Source of the DNA: Pseudomaricurvus albidus
GTDB taxonomy: Bacteria > Pseudomonadota > Gammaproteobacteria > Pseudomonadales > Cellvibrionaceae
Assembly (NCBI RefSeq): GCF_018863235.1
Contig: NZ_JAHKRS010000012.1
Location: 62,001-126,000 of the forward strand
DNA length: 64,000 nucleotides
Direction: 5' to 3'
The position numbers and the translations under genes are program-made. Position 1 is the first letter of the stretch. The number at the start of each line of letters is the position of its first letter. This document shows, piece by piece, positions 18,019 through 28,461 of this stretch. Below the pieces are notes generated by a model. That model saw only the letters and a program-made list of their open reading frames with translations. It did no database searches and was not told where the DNA came from.

Positions 18019-19534
18019 TCGGGGAACGAGCTAACTCCGATGTGAATTCCGCCTGCAATTGCTCGACGCTTTGCCGGTAATGCTGATCGGTTCTGATAGC
18101 GCTTACCACGGCTACGGAACCGACTCCGCATTGCACCACACTTTTCAGATTCTGCCGGGTGATGCCTCCAATAGCGACCAGCGGAAAGTGGGGGCCCAGC
18201 ACTCGACTCCAGGCTTTGAGGTTATCCAGCCCGATGGTGTGTACGGTTTTGGTTTTGGTAGGAAACACCGATCCCATGGCAATGTAGCTGGGTTTGAAAT
18301 TGGCCGCTCTCAGCCATTCGTACTCACCGTGAGAGCTTAACCCCAACCGCAGACCACTTTGTTGTATTTCCTGCAGTTGTGCCTCATCCATGTCTTCCTG
18401 CCCCAGGTGAACACCATAAGCCTGATGTTTGATAGCCAGTTGCCAGTAATCATTGATAAACAGTCGAGCGTCATATTGTTTGCCCAGTTCAACGGCTCGT
18501 TTGATGATTAAGTCCAGATGGTTGTAATCAATATCTTTTACACGCAGTTGTATTGTTTTGATGCCCAGTGCTAATAATCGCTCCAGCCACTCCAGAGAAT
18601 CGACGATGGGATAAATACCCAGTGCCTGAGTATCGCAACTGGCAAATGCCGGTTGGTCAAAGCCATCTATTGATGCGGCAATGGCAGGGTAGTAAGAAAA
18701 ATCTGAGGGCCAGCCTTTATTGCCCAATAAGCCGTTGCCCTGACCAATGGCAAAGCCGGAGTGAATCCCCTGATGAACATAAGCATTGGCCAGTACGACG
18801 GCATCCATCATGGGTTTTCCCTGTGCGACAAAGCTGGCAATGGCAGATGCCAGAGCGCAACCCGTTCCGCGGGTATTGACTGATTCCAGTCTGGTTTGTC
18901 GCAACCAGAATTGGTGTTCGCCATCGTCAAAGTAATCGTAGACATACCGGTTATCTGGACTTTGGCCTCTATGACCGCCTTTGAGCAAAACCGCCTTTGC
19001 GCCCATGTTACGCAGTTGTATTGTTGCCGCGATTACGTCCTCGTCGGTGTTAAGTACTGTGCCCAGCAGCTTCTCCGCTTCGGGAATATTGGGGGTAAGC
19101 AGGGATGTCGAAGCCAACAGGGCGGGGTAGGCGTTTAACAATTCGGCAGAATTAAACTCTGTGCCAGTGGTCGATGCCAGAACCGGATCCACAATTACGT
19201 CGCCGGAAAACGAATCTGCAAACGCTGCAGTTTGCTCGACCTGATCGGCGGACAGCAGCAGTCCGACCTTAACAGTCTCAATTGAAATGTCATCGGTTAG
19301 GGCTGACATTTGAGCGGCAAAACTTTGCGCAGACGTTATCTCAACCTGTGATATCGTCCGGGAGTTTTGCGCCGTCAGACCACTGATGACGCTAACGCCA
19401 TGAGTCCCTAAATCCTGCACAACCCGCAAGTCGCACTGATGCCCGGCATGGCCACTGCTGTCTGAGGCAGAGATACAACAGACCACGGGCTTCTTTAGAC
19501 AGTGAGAGGGTGTGTTCATTACGTTTGATGCCAA
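17993..19534 (-). CDS. thiDE: Bifunctional HMP/HMP-P kinase - thiamine-phosphate synthase (ThiD-ThiE fusion)
   Basis: 513 residues. ThiD (about 14-265): kinase fold with [20 protein letters not shown] and the catalytic anion-hole [14 protein letters not shown]. ThiE (about 305-500): [19 protein letters not shown] (diphosphate-binding), [20 protein letters not shown] and LVAIGGIT. The fusion phosphorylates hydroxymethylpyrimidine twice and joins it with thiazole phosphate to give thiamine phosphate. The ThiD N-terminal loop reads [15 protein letters not shown], where homologues usually have a (D/S)xSGGAGIQAD pattern, so two glycine/isoleucine positions are replaced by His. The start overlaps thiG by 16 bp; last gene of the thiC operon. 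Confidence 0.92.
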   Translation of the reverse strand: MASNVMNTPSHCLKKPVVCCISASDSSGHAGHQCDLRVVQDLGTHGVSVISGLTAQNSRTISQVEITSAQSFAAQMSALTDDISIETVKVGLLLSADQVEQTAAFADSFSGDVIVDPVLASTTGTEFNSAELLNAYPALLASTSLLTPNIPEAEKLLGTVLNTDEDVIAATIQLRNMGAKAVLLKGGHRGQSPDNRYVYDYFDDGEHQFWLRQTRLESVNTRGTGCALASAIASFVAQGKPMMDAVVLANAYVHQGIHSGFAIGQGNGLLGNKGWPSDFSYYPAIAASIDGFDQPAFASCDTQALGIYPIVDSLEWLERLLALGIKTIQLRVKDIDYNHLDLIIKRAVELGKQYDARLFINDYWQLAIKHQAYGVHLGQEDMDEAQLQEIQQSGLRLGLSSHGEYEWLRAANFKPSYIAMGSVFPTKTKTVHTIGLDNLKAWSRVLGPHFPLVAIGGITRQNLKSVVQCGVGSVAVVSAIRTDQHYRQSVEQLQAEFTSELARSPITELPQTP

Positions 19535-20364
19535 AAGGGCTGACCCAGTGTTGGGGTTGATGGACTGGCGGTTTGGCTTTTGTGGATCAAACCAGAAAGA
19601 TAGGCTTCACGTCCGGCTTCAATGGCTTTTGCAAACGCGTGAGCCATGCCGATCGGATCATTGGCCTTTGCCACTGCGGTGTTTAATAAAATACCATCGT
19701 AGCCCATTTCCATGGCCTCGGCAGCTTGAGACGGAGCTCCAAGGCCTGCATCTACAATAAGTGGAATATCCGGCAGACGTTCCCGCAGTGTTCTCAGGTT
19801 GTATCGATTCATCAGTCCTTGGCCTGTGCCGATGGGCGCTCCCCAGGGCATCAGTACTTCGCAGCCAACGTCCAGTAGTTTTTGTCCGAGAACCAGATCG
19901 TCTGTGGTGTAGGGCAGAACTTTAAAGCCTCGTTTCACCAGTTCGGCTGCCGCCTCCACAAGACCGAAAGGGCAGGGTTGCAGATTATAGTCGTCACCCA
20001 CGACCTCCAGTTTGAGCCAGTCGGTGTTGAATATTTCGCGACTCATTTCCGCCAGATTGATGGCTTCCCTGGGGGTTTTACAGCCAGCGGTATTGGGCAG
20101 CAAGCGACACCCGGAATCCCGAATGTACTGCCAGAAGGTGTCCCCATCCTGTTGGCTGCTGTCCTGAGAGACAGAGCTCGGGGTGTTGGGGTTTTGTCGA
20201 CGCAGCGACAGTGTCACCATGCTGGTGTTAGCGGCAGCGATGCTGTCGCGCATGGATTGTGGTGACGGATACAGTGCTGTCCCCAGAATAAAACGGCTGC
20301 TCAGGGTTTCACCGTAGAGAACGAATGGTGTATCGGTCGATGTTGCATGTGATTGCACTGACAT
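19519..20364 (-). CDS. thiG: Thiazole synthase
   Basis: 281 residues, about 20 longer than usual because of an N-terminal extension. TIM-barrel enzyme that makes the thiazole ring from deoxyxylulose phosphate, dehydroglycine (from ThiO) and ThiS-thiocarboxylate. [13 protein letters not shown] near residue 23, the Schiff-base lysine in [10 protein letters not shown] (about 107-116), [15 protein letters not shown], and [26 protein letters not shown] are the ordered ThiG signatures. It starts 2 bp after the thiS stop and overlaps thiDE by 16 bp, so translation is coupled along the operon. Confidence 0.95.
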   Translation of the reverse strand: MSVQSHATSTDTPFVLYGETLSSRFILGTALYPSPQSMRDSIAAANTSMVTLSLRRQNPNTPSSVSQDSSQQDGDTFWQYIRDSGCRLLPNTAGCKTPREAINLAEMSREIFNTDWLKLEVVGDDYNLQPCPFGLVEAAAELVKRGFKVLPYTTDDLVLGQKLLDVGCEVLMPWGAPIGTGQGLMNRYNLRTLRERLPDIPLIVDAGLGAPSQAAEAMEMGYDGILLNTAVAKANDPIGMAHAFAKAIEAGREAYLSGLIHKSQTASPSTPTLGQPFWHQT

Positions 20365-20366
20365 TC

Positions 20367-20570
20367 TCAGCCTCCTCCGACGGGTTTGACGATATCGATG
20401 GTGTCACCATCGTGCAGCGTCACAGTAGTGTATTGGCTGCGGGGTACAAACTCGCCATTAATGGCGGCAGCAGCCATGGCATTACACAGCCCCCAGTGCT
20501 CCATGGCCTGACTCAGGCTCATGGGTTCAGGAAGCGTGTGGGGTTCATTGTTCAAACTCAGAGTTAACAT
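20367..20570 (-). CDS. thiS: Sulfur carrier protein ThiS
   Basis: 67 residues, ubiquitin-like fold. It ends in VKPVGGG; the terminal Gly-Gly is adenylated and thiocarboxylated before sulfur delivery to ThiG. The last residue makes three glycines in a row, one more than typical. No thiF is seen in the window, so the adenylation step must be supplied by another gene (for example a moeB homologue) elsewhere. It overlaps thiO by 7 bp. Confidence 0.93.
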   Translation of the reverse strand: MLTLSLNNEPHTLPEPMSLSQAMEHWGLCNAMAAAAINGEFVPRSQYTTVTLHDGDTIDIVKPVGGG

Positions 20571-21655
20571 AAGGCAGGCTCTTTGATCATGATCTGCTCG
20601 CTGTAGGGGGCAGATGCATTGTCGAGTACTTCATTGACGATTGTTTCAACCACCGTCGGTGCCAACAGGTAGCCGTGACGATACAGGCCATTTGCCCGAA
20701 GCAAGCCTTTGCATCTTTCGATACGGGGCAAGTTGTCCATCAATGACGGACGTAAATTAACATCCGTAGCGGTAATGCGTGCTTCGGCAAACGCCGGATT
20801 GAGCGCATAGAGTGCGCTGGACAGTTCCAGATTTGAGCGCAGGCTAATGGGTGAGAGGTCTTCGGATTCAATTTCAGTCGCGCCAATAATAAACTGGTGG
20901 TTGGGTTTGGGAACCACATAGAGTTTGTAGCGTGGGTGCATAAAGCGAACCGGGCGCTGCAATTGCACTTCACGGGTTTGCACCCAAAGCACTTCTCCTC
21001 GCACGCCACGCACATCGTGGATGTCAGGTTTGGCACCGACACCGCGACAGTCAATCACCTCGTCGAATGTAAAGCGTTGGTCTTCTGTTTGAACCTTGTG
21101 TGAACTCACTTCAACAGCGGGCGTGTATTCAAAGGTATGCCCGCCGAGAGCGTGAATATCGGACAGTAACTGATCCAGCAGCGCATGGTTGTCGAGACAG
21201 GCTTCGGTGTGAAGATAGAGGGCGCGGTGAAAATGGCTGAGATCACGTTCAATCTCGGCTATTTGCTTTTGATCCAGCCATTGATAACTGGCATCACCGG
21301 CGTCGCCGATGTGGTGACGCAGCTTGGCAGCAAATTGCGTGAGTTGCGAGGCGTCCTGAGTGTGTGCCACGACCAGAGAACCCTGTTCCGAATAGGTGAT
21401 CGGCTGACCCAGCTGCTGATTCCAGGCTGGCCAGAGTTTTAACCCGGCCATTCCCATATCATAGATAAGACGTTCACTGTCGACCACTTCAGACAGGGGT
21501 GAAATCATGGCTGCGGCGGTGCGAGCCGCGCCAGGACAAACCTGCAGCGAACCTGCTTCAAACAGGGTGACATCGCAGCCTGCACGCAACAAGCGCCAGC
21601 TGCTGAGGCGACCCAAAAGGCCGCCGCCCACAATTCCGATCTTCTTCATAGGCAT
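20564..21655 (-). CDS. thiO: Glycine oxidase ThiO
   Basis: 363 residues. FAD-dependent D-amino-acid-oxidase-fold enzyme that turns glycine into dehydroglycine for ThiG. The Rossmann motif KIGIVGGGLLGRLSSWRLL is at about 4-22, and the C-terminal RPSLMDNLPRIERCKGLLRANGLYRHGYLLAPTV region, given only by its ends here, holds the substrate-side RHG segment. Aerobic thiazole route, consistent with thiO rather than thiH in the operon. It is preceded by thiC (17 bp gap) and overlaps thiS. Confidence 0.93.
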   Translation of the reverse strand: MPMKKIGIVGGGLLGRLSSWRLLRAGCDVTLFEAGSLQVCPGAARTAAAMISPLSEVVDSERLIYDMGMAGLKLWPAWNQQLGQPITYSEQGSLVVAHTQDASQLTQFAAKLRHHIGDAGDASYQWLDQKQIAEIERDLSHFHRALYLHTEACLDNHALLDQLLSDIHALGGHTFEYTPAVEVSSHKVQTEDQRFTFDEVIDCRGVGAKPDIHDVRGVRGEVLWVQTREVQLQRPVRFMHPRYKLYVVPKPNHQFIIGATEIESEDLSPISLRSNLELSSALYALNPAFAEARITATDVNLRPSLMDNLPRIERCKGLLRANGLYRHGYLLAPTVVETIVNEVLDNASAPYSEQIMIKEPALC

Positions 21656-21672
21656 TCAGTCTCTGCGGTACG

Positions 21673-23798
<2,126 letters not shown>

Positions 23799-23900
23799 GA
23801 CTTGATTCCTACGCAGGTGCTAACCTGATCAGGTACAGCGGGTTTCTTTTGATCTCAGCCTGGAATGTTGATTAAAACACTCTGGCACCCCGACAAGTGA
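23799..23900 (-). ncRNA. TPP riboswitch (THI element) of the thiC operon
   Basis: The minus strand carries the conserved core: GGGGTGCC, CTGAGA, ACCCG, ACCTGATC, GTTAGCACCTGCGTAGGAA in that order. The P1 stem is formed by ACTTG (minus strand of 23894-23898) and CAAGT (minus strand of 23800-23804). It binds thiamine diphosphate and represses thiC expression. About 195 nt upstream of the thiC ATG. Confidence 0.95.
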
Positions 23901-24017
23901 CGAGCAGATTAACGGGGATTGAATATGGGTGCAAGGGGGAGTTCTTGAATTGTCATGTTTTGGTTAAAAAGTTCTCAGAAAGACAAGTCTTGATGCCCGA
24001 TGCTAATCATAAGCTTT
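23901..24017. other. Intergenic region between the salvage operon and the thiC leader
   Basis: It should hold the thiC operon promoter (minus strand) and the end of the salvage operon. A small AAGAC/GTCTT hairpin is present near 23979-23990 without a clean T-run. No gene seen. Confidence 0.35.
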
Positions 24018-24878
24018 CTACGACTTGCCTTGTTGTTCTAAGAGGGTTTGCAGCTTGCTCTCACAAAGACCGGTAAGTTCGGATTCTTTAAGTGTCAGCC
24101 AAAGCCATTCGGTAAAACGAACCACAACACGAAAATCCTGCAAAGCGGTTAGGTGTTGCTCAGTGTTTATGCCTTGCCAGTAGCAACTGGAGAGCTGTCT
24201 TGTCTGAAGGTCGGAAAGTGCATAGAACTCAACGATCGTGGCCAACTCAAAGTAGGGCGAGTTGTTGCAGGCGTATTCCCAGTCCAGAAATACAAAACGA
24301 TCTTCCTGCTGCAGGATGTTGTCCGGATTCAAATCGTTATGGCAGAGGCATTGCTCGGGATATTGTTGCAGGGTTTGCTGGAGGTGAGCCCGACATTGTT
24401 CAAACAGCTCAGTGGTGTGTTTTTTCACAGTGAACAGTTTGTGAATATTTTGCCAGTATTGGTCGCAGTGTAAAAGCAAGTCAAATCTGGCGACTTTTGA
24501 GTGTGTTCGATGTAACTGATGAAGTGACTGACAAAGGACTTCCAGCTTCTCCAGTGGTTGCCAGGTTGCGCCGTGTATAAATCGCGTGACCAGTGTCCTA
24601 TGATCACTCCAGACAATCTCTGGTGCCAGTGAACCGGCAGATTCCATCAGCGCGATTTCCTGGTTTTTGCTCATGGCCAGAGCACGGCTCTCGGGGCTTT
24701 CGACACGCAGGGCAAAGTGATCGGCATTACTGCTAACGAGGTAGGTGCTGTGACTGAGGCCGTTATTCAAGGCGTTTATCAGGCGTGGCTTTTCAACGAG
24801 TGATGCAGACCATTGAGGCCATGATGCCAGCGCTTGTTGCAAGCTTTCCCTTGCCTTGTCAGTGGCGTGATCAGCCAT
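24018..24878 (-). CDS. Aminoglycoside-phosphotransferase-fold kinase, probable thiamine kinase
   Basis: 286 residues from the ATG at 24878, which overlaps the PnuT-like stop by 8 bp; a longer frame into the transporter gene is spurious. The catalytic loop CLCHNDLNPDNIL (about 183-195) and Mg-binding VFLDWEYACNNSP (about 201-213) are the APH/choline-kinase motifs. Its place as last gene of a TPP-riboswitch operon with a thiamine-type uptake system suggests that it phosphorylates imported thiamine, like ThiK. The biochemical role is an inference from context. Confidence 0.8.
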   Translation of the reverse strand: MADHATDKARESLQQALASWPQWSASLVEKPRLINALNNGLSHSTYLVSSNADHFALRVESPESRALAMSKNQEIALMESAGSLAPEIVWSDHRTLVTRFIHGATWQPLEKLEVLCQSLHQLHRTHSKVARFDLLLHCDQYWQNIHKLFTVKKHTTELFEQCRAHLQQTLQQYPEQCLCHNDLNPDNILQQEDRFVFLDWEYACNNSPYFELATIVEFYALSDLQTRQLSSCYWQGINTEQHLTALQDFRVVVRFTEWLWLTLKESELTGLCESKLQTLLEQQGKS

Positions 24879-25512
24879 TGCTAACAGCCAGATCCGGATC
24901 TTGAAGATGCTGGCTTGCACGCAATTGTTTTTGCCAATTGAAAAAGCCAAAGGTGCAAATGACCAGATAGGCAACAAATAATAACGCTGTCAGATACAGG
25001 CCGCGATCCCAATATAAAAAGATGGATATGCCGTCAATCACCAGCCAGTAAAGCCAGTTCTCAAGTACTTTCCGGGTGACCATGTAAGTGGTGAGAATGC
25101 TGCCCCAGGTGGTAAAGGAGTCAACGTAAGGCCAGGCTGCGTTGGTATTTTGTTCAAGCAGATAACCACTGCATGCTGCGGCTAATAGTGTTCCTGCCAA
25201 AGCCATCCCATGTTTGCCGGGGCTCCATGTGTGGATCTGAACTCCTTCATGGTCTTTTGTTCCATATTTCCAGGCATACCACCCATAAACCGCCATGCCG
25301 AGGTAATAGATTTGCAAGCCGGATTCCATCAGCAGGCTCGCATCCCAAAACAATACAGTGAAGATCAGTGTACTGACAAAGGCGGCATACCAGCACCACA
25401 GGCTTTCTTTCATGGCCAGCAACAAGTAGGCAACCGCAAGGATTACCGCAATCATTTCCCAGCCAGACATGGCTTGCCATGCGGCAATGATGGAATCTTG
25501 CAGATCCTGCAT
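24871..25512 (-). CDS. pnuT: PnuC/PnuT-family vitamin transporter, probable thiamine transporter
   Basis: 213 residues, seven to eight hydrophobic segments, with the family motifs YYLGMAVYGWYAWKYG (about 70-85) and NWLYWLVIDGISIFLYW (about 152-168). PnuC relatives take up nicotinamide riboside, but those in TPP-riboswitch operons (PnuT) take up thiamine by facilitated diffusion with trapping by phosphorylation, which fits the kinase gene that follows. The ATG comes directly after the TAA of the upstream gene, with no gap, showing translational coupling. Confidence 0.88.
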   Translation of the reverse strand: MQDLQDSIIAAWQAMSGWEMIAVILAVAYLLLAMKESLWCWYAAFVSTLIFTVLFWDASLLMESGLQIYYLGMAVYGWYAWKYGTKDHEGVQIHTWSPGKHGMALAGTLLAAACSGYLLEQNTNAAWPYVDSFTTWGSILTTYMVTRKVLENWLYWLVIDGISIFLYWDRGLYLTALLFVAYLVICTFGFFNWQKQLRASQHLQDPDLAVSNG

Positions 25513-25761
25513 TTACAGTGCCTCGTAAGCAGGCAGAAACTTGGTGACAAACACACCCATTCCATGTTTTTCACGATGGGCTTTCATTTCGACTTTTAAA
25601 ATATCCATAACCCGATCGAAATCTCCCATTACCACGGTTGAGGTGGGGAAGGTTTGAACCTGAATGTCAGTATGCTGATTCAATTGATCAATAAAGTCCT
25701 TAATGGGTGGGATAAAGTCTTCCTGATTGGGGTAAAGACTGATGTCGACACTGACTTTCAT
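25513..25761 (-). CDS. YkoF-like/MTH1187-family thiamine-binding protein
   Basis: 82 residues. VSVDISLYPNQEDFIPPIKDF at the N-terminus (partial quotation VSVDISLYPN) and STVVMGDFDRVMDIL in the centre match the Thiamine_BP/YkoF ferredoxin-like fold, in which the beta sheet binds thiamine or HMP. No signal peptide is visible, so it should be cytoplasmic and may hand thiamine to the kinase or store it. Its position between the TonB receptor and the PnuT transporter supports the thiamine role. Full length for the single-domain form. Confidence 0.8.
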   Translation of the reverse strand: MKVSVDISLYPNQEDFIPPIKDFIDQLNQHTDIQVQTFPTSTVVMGDFDRVMDILKVEMKAHREKHGMGVFVTKFLPAYEAL

Positions 25762-25812
25762 GTTGATCCTTATTCTCGGGCTGCTGAAATAACGATAGCT
25801 GATTTCAATTAT

Positions 25813-25906
25813 ACGTCATTGCGAGTGCAGCGCGGCAATCCATTGTTGTCACTAAAGCATTTTGTTAAGTGCCAGTAATGGATCGCAGCGTTCCTCGTGA
25901 TGTGAG
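25813..25906. repeat. Imperfect 94-bp palindromic element (MITE/REP-like)
   Basis: TACGTCATTGCGAG and the following CGGCAATCCATTG on the left arm are matched, imperfectly, on the right arm by AATGGATCGCAGCG and CTCGTGATGTGA. The whole can fold into one long hairpin. The CATTGCGAG...CGGCAATCC pattern resembles dispersed repeats found in many genomes. It lies in the 171-bp gap between the TonB receptor gene and the thiamine-binding protein gene, inside the operon. Confidence 0.5.
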
Positions 25907-25932
25907 ACTTATAAAATTCTTGGCCTCATTGA

Positions 25933-28038
25933 TTAGAAACTGTAGCTGCCTCTAACACCTATAATGCGAGGTTCACCGTACTGATAGTAAGGTTCGGTGA
26001 TATAGAATTTTCGAGGGTCGTTGGGGAAGCTGAAACCTCGTACTTGATACTCTTCGTCTAAAAGGTTACGACCCCACAGGGCCACTTGCCAGTTGGCTTC
26101 GGTATAAGTCAGGTTGGCGTTCCAGAGTTCGTAGGAATCAGAACGTTCTTCGTGGCTGTCAGAAAAGTAAAAGCTATCTTTGCCTTCGACTTCCAGGCGC
26201 GCACTGAGCTTATCAGTAAAGTAATAGGTGCTGGCCAGACTGAACTGATAGTCGGGTGCATGAGCCTGTTCTCGTCCGTCCAGGTCGTCACCTTCAGCAT
26301 TAACAAAATCTTTGAGTTCAGTATCCAGGAGGCCCAGACTGCCTTCAAATTGCCAATGATCGCTGGCTCTCCATTGAATTTGTGCTTCCAAACCATAGTT
26401 ATTGCCCTTGGCCGCGTTATCAAAGGAATCGATAAACTCTGTTGAGAGGTCACTGTTTGTAATCAGGATGGATTGTTTTACCTGAACTTCGTCACGCAGC
26501 TGGTAAAACAGTGCAATCTGAGTTTGAAGTGTGTTGTCGAGTAAGCTCCATTTGGTGCCAAGCTCATAGTTCAGCATGTGTTCGGTGTCATAGCTGCGGC
26601 GACTTTCGGGAAGCGCAGGGTTACTGTTAATACCTCCAGTTTTAAAACCTCGCGATACCAAACTGTAGATCATGCCGTTATCGTTTAGTTGATATTGGAG
26701 TGCGACTCGACCACCCCACAGGTCTTCATCATGGTCGAAGTCTACGGCATCATTATCTTGGTAGTCACTGGTGTATCGCTCCAGTCGCAAGCCAGTAATG
26801 AGGGTAAGCTTTTCACTTAGGTGAGTTTCGAGTTGTCCGTAGACCGCACTGCGATCAGTAGCGTAATCACTGATAAAGTCCTGACTTTGATAAGTGTATT
26901 CGCGTTTCAGATCTTCGCTTTGATCCTGGTAGTAAAGGCCGAAAAGCCAATCTGTAGTTTCATTAAACCAGCGGCCATCTGCTTGAGACACTAACCGAAA
27001 GTCCACCGTTGCTGTTTGGCGATCTCGAATGTAATTATCAAAGCTGCTGTATTCCCAGCCATCACAGGGCTGACCTGCACAAATGTTGCTGTAGGTCCAA
27101 TCTTCGTCGTACCCATATTCGATATTACTATTCACGTAGCTGGTAACCATCTCGACATTGAACACGGAGTTAATCTCGTATGTCGCTTTTATACCCAGTG
27201 CGGTAGTTTCCTGGCGATCATGCCCAGGTTCATCCGACAACGTATGGCGCGTATTGTCCAGAGAAAAGTCATCGTAGCCATTGTCGATATCGCTGTAGAT
27301 CAGGGTGGTGTCAATGGTCAGTTTGTCGCTGGCATTCCAGCGTAGTTTGCCGCGCAAAATCTGTTCATCACGATCGCTTGTGTCATCGCGATTCAGGAAA
27401 TCATTCTCGGTATAGCCATCACTACCTTGTTGTTGTATCGCCAGTCGATAGCTCAAAGAGTCGCTTAATGGACCACTGACAACAGCGCTCAGTGTGTAAG
27501 TGTCATACTCAGCTACACTGGCTTCCAAGCGGGCTTCAGGAGTATCCGTTGGATCCTGGCTTTTGATATTTATGAGACCGGCCAGTGCGTTTGCGCCATA
27601 TTGAGTCCCTTGGGGACCACGCAGGACTTCTACCTGATCTATGTCCAGCAGGGTGCCTGCGTTTCCGAGGCCGCTGAAATCGATGTCATCAATTATTAAG
27701 CCTACAGAAGGATTAAGCGGTTCGACGAATTGACTGCGCTCACCGATACCGCGGATTTGGTAAAACCGGGCTCTAGAAGCGCCGCTGGCGTAATTTACAT
27801 TTGGAGCCAGGCTCAGGATTTCTTCCAAATGCTGAGCATTGCGCTGTTCGATAACGTGCTCACCAATTACGGAAATACTGGAAGGAATGTCGTTGATGTT
27901 GGATTCACGAAATTCTGCTGTCACTGTGACAGAGGGCAAAAGCGCTTCGGACTGGGTGTCTTGCTCGCTTGCCGCTTGAGGCGTCGAAGCAAACAGGGCA
28001 CTGGCAAAGGCCAGTGAGAGTGGACGGAACGTGGTCAT
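25933..28038 (-). CDS. TonB-dependent outer-membrane receptor, probable thiamine receptor
   Basis: 701 residues. Signal peptide of about 22 residues ending APQAA-like (STPQAA), a TonB-box-like PSVTVTAE near 30, plug domain with NDIPSSISVIGEHVIEQR, the RGIGERSQF segment and VEVLRGPQGTQYGANALAGLINI (ends quoted), then a 22-strand barrel ending in the aromatic YSF. The gene sits directly under a TPP riboswitch and leads an operon for a thiamine-binding protein, PnuT and a kinase, so thiamine or a precursor is the likely ligand. RBS GGAG at 28046-28049 on the minus strand lies in a sequestering hairpin. Confidence 0.9.
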   Translation of the reverse strand: MTTFRPLSLAFASALFASTPQAASEQDTQSEALLPSVTVTAEFRESNINDIPSSISVIGEHVIEQRNAQHLEEILSLAPNVNYASGASRARFYQIRGIGERSQFVEPLNPSVGLIIDDIDFSGLGNAGTLLDIDQVEVLRGPQGTQYGANALAGLINIKSQDPTDTPEARLEASVAEYDTYTLSAVVSGPLSDSLSYRLAIQQQGSDGYTENDFLNRDDTSDRDEQILRGKLRWNASDKLTIDTTLIYSDIDNGYDDFSLDNTRHTLSDEPGHDRQETTALGIKATYEINSVFNVEMVTSYVNSNIEYGYDEDWTYSNICAGQPCDGWEYSSFDNYIRDRQTATVDFRLVSQADGRWFNETTDWLFGLYYQDQSEDLKREYTYQSQDFISDYATDRSAVYGQLETHLSEKLTLITGLRLERYTSDYQDNDAVDFDHDEDLWGGRVALQYQLNDNGMIYSLVSRGFKTGGINSNPALPESRRSYDTEHMLNYELGTKWSLLDNTLQTQIALFYQLRDEVQVKQSILITNSDLSTEFIDSFDNAAKGNNYGLEAQIQWRASDHWQFEGSLGLLDTELKDFVNAEGDDLDGREQAHAPDYQFSLASTYYFTDKLSARLEVEGKDSFYFSDSHEERSDSYELWNANLTYTEANWQVALWGRNLLDEEYQVRGFSFPNDPRKFYITEPYYQYGEPRIIGVRGSYSF

Positions 28039-28042
28039 AGTC

Positions 28043-28065
28043 GGTCTCCAAATATGTCAGAGACC
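28043..28065 (-). promoter_or_regulatory. Shine-Dalgarno sequestering hairpin of the thiamine receptor gene
   Basis: On the minus strand GGTCTC (28065-28060) pairs perfectly with GAGACC (28048-28043), and GGAG of the ribosome binding site is part of the stem. It stands between the TPP riboswitch and the ATG at 28038. This implies control of translation initiation. Confidence 0.65.
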
Positions 28066-28094
28066 CGGATTTAATGCGTATTGTCAGGTTGCTA

Positions 28095-28198
28095 CCTTCC
28101 CTGGGCTGCTCCTATCCCTACGCCGGCATTGTCCGGATCAGGTTCAAAGGGTCTGCAGTCAGACTGCATCTCAGGTTAAAACCACCCCTTAGGAAGGC
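28095..28198 (-). ncRNA. TPP riboswitch (THI element) of the thiamine salvage operon
   Basis: Minus strand carries GGGGTGG, CTGAGA, a long variable P3a arm (GCAGTCTGACTGC), ACCC, GAACCTGATC, the CGGACAATGCCGGCGTAGGGA end. P1 is CCTTCC (minus of 28192-28197) with GGAAGG (minus of 28095-28100). It lies 57 nt upstream of the receptor ATG. Confidence 0.95.
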
Positions 28199-28461
28199 CG
28201 CCATTGTAGTGTCTGAGCTATCTGCTCACAACCTGTTTTGGTCAGTGTTGTTGAGTGGACGTATGTCGCTGATTTTGGGTTGTGCACCAATATGGGTTTT
28301 GCGGGATCGTTGTGGTGCATCATGGCGCATTTATTTGGTGCTTGGTTTTTGGTGTGGTCCTGATAGGCAAGTCTTATCAGTGGGTGTTTTTGCTGTTTAT
28401 CAATCTTTTTGTTATTTGGCGCATAAATTGCTTTTCTCGATGGCAAAGAGGGAGTGATTTT
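28199..28461. other. Divergent promoter region between the salvage operon and a chemoreceptor gene
   Basis: With the riboswitch leader, 28039-28461 is a 423-bp stretch without a gene. This part should hold a minus-strand promoter for the salvage operon and a plus-strand promoter for the chemoreceptor. An open frame running from 28282 into the chemoreceptor is hydrophobic but lacks an RBS, and I treat it as upstream noise. Confidence 0.35.

Noticed and set aside
24879-24977. A longer kinase reading into the PnuT gene
   Set aside because: The extension is the transporter gene in another frame; the ATG at 24878 is the natural coupled start.
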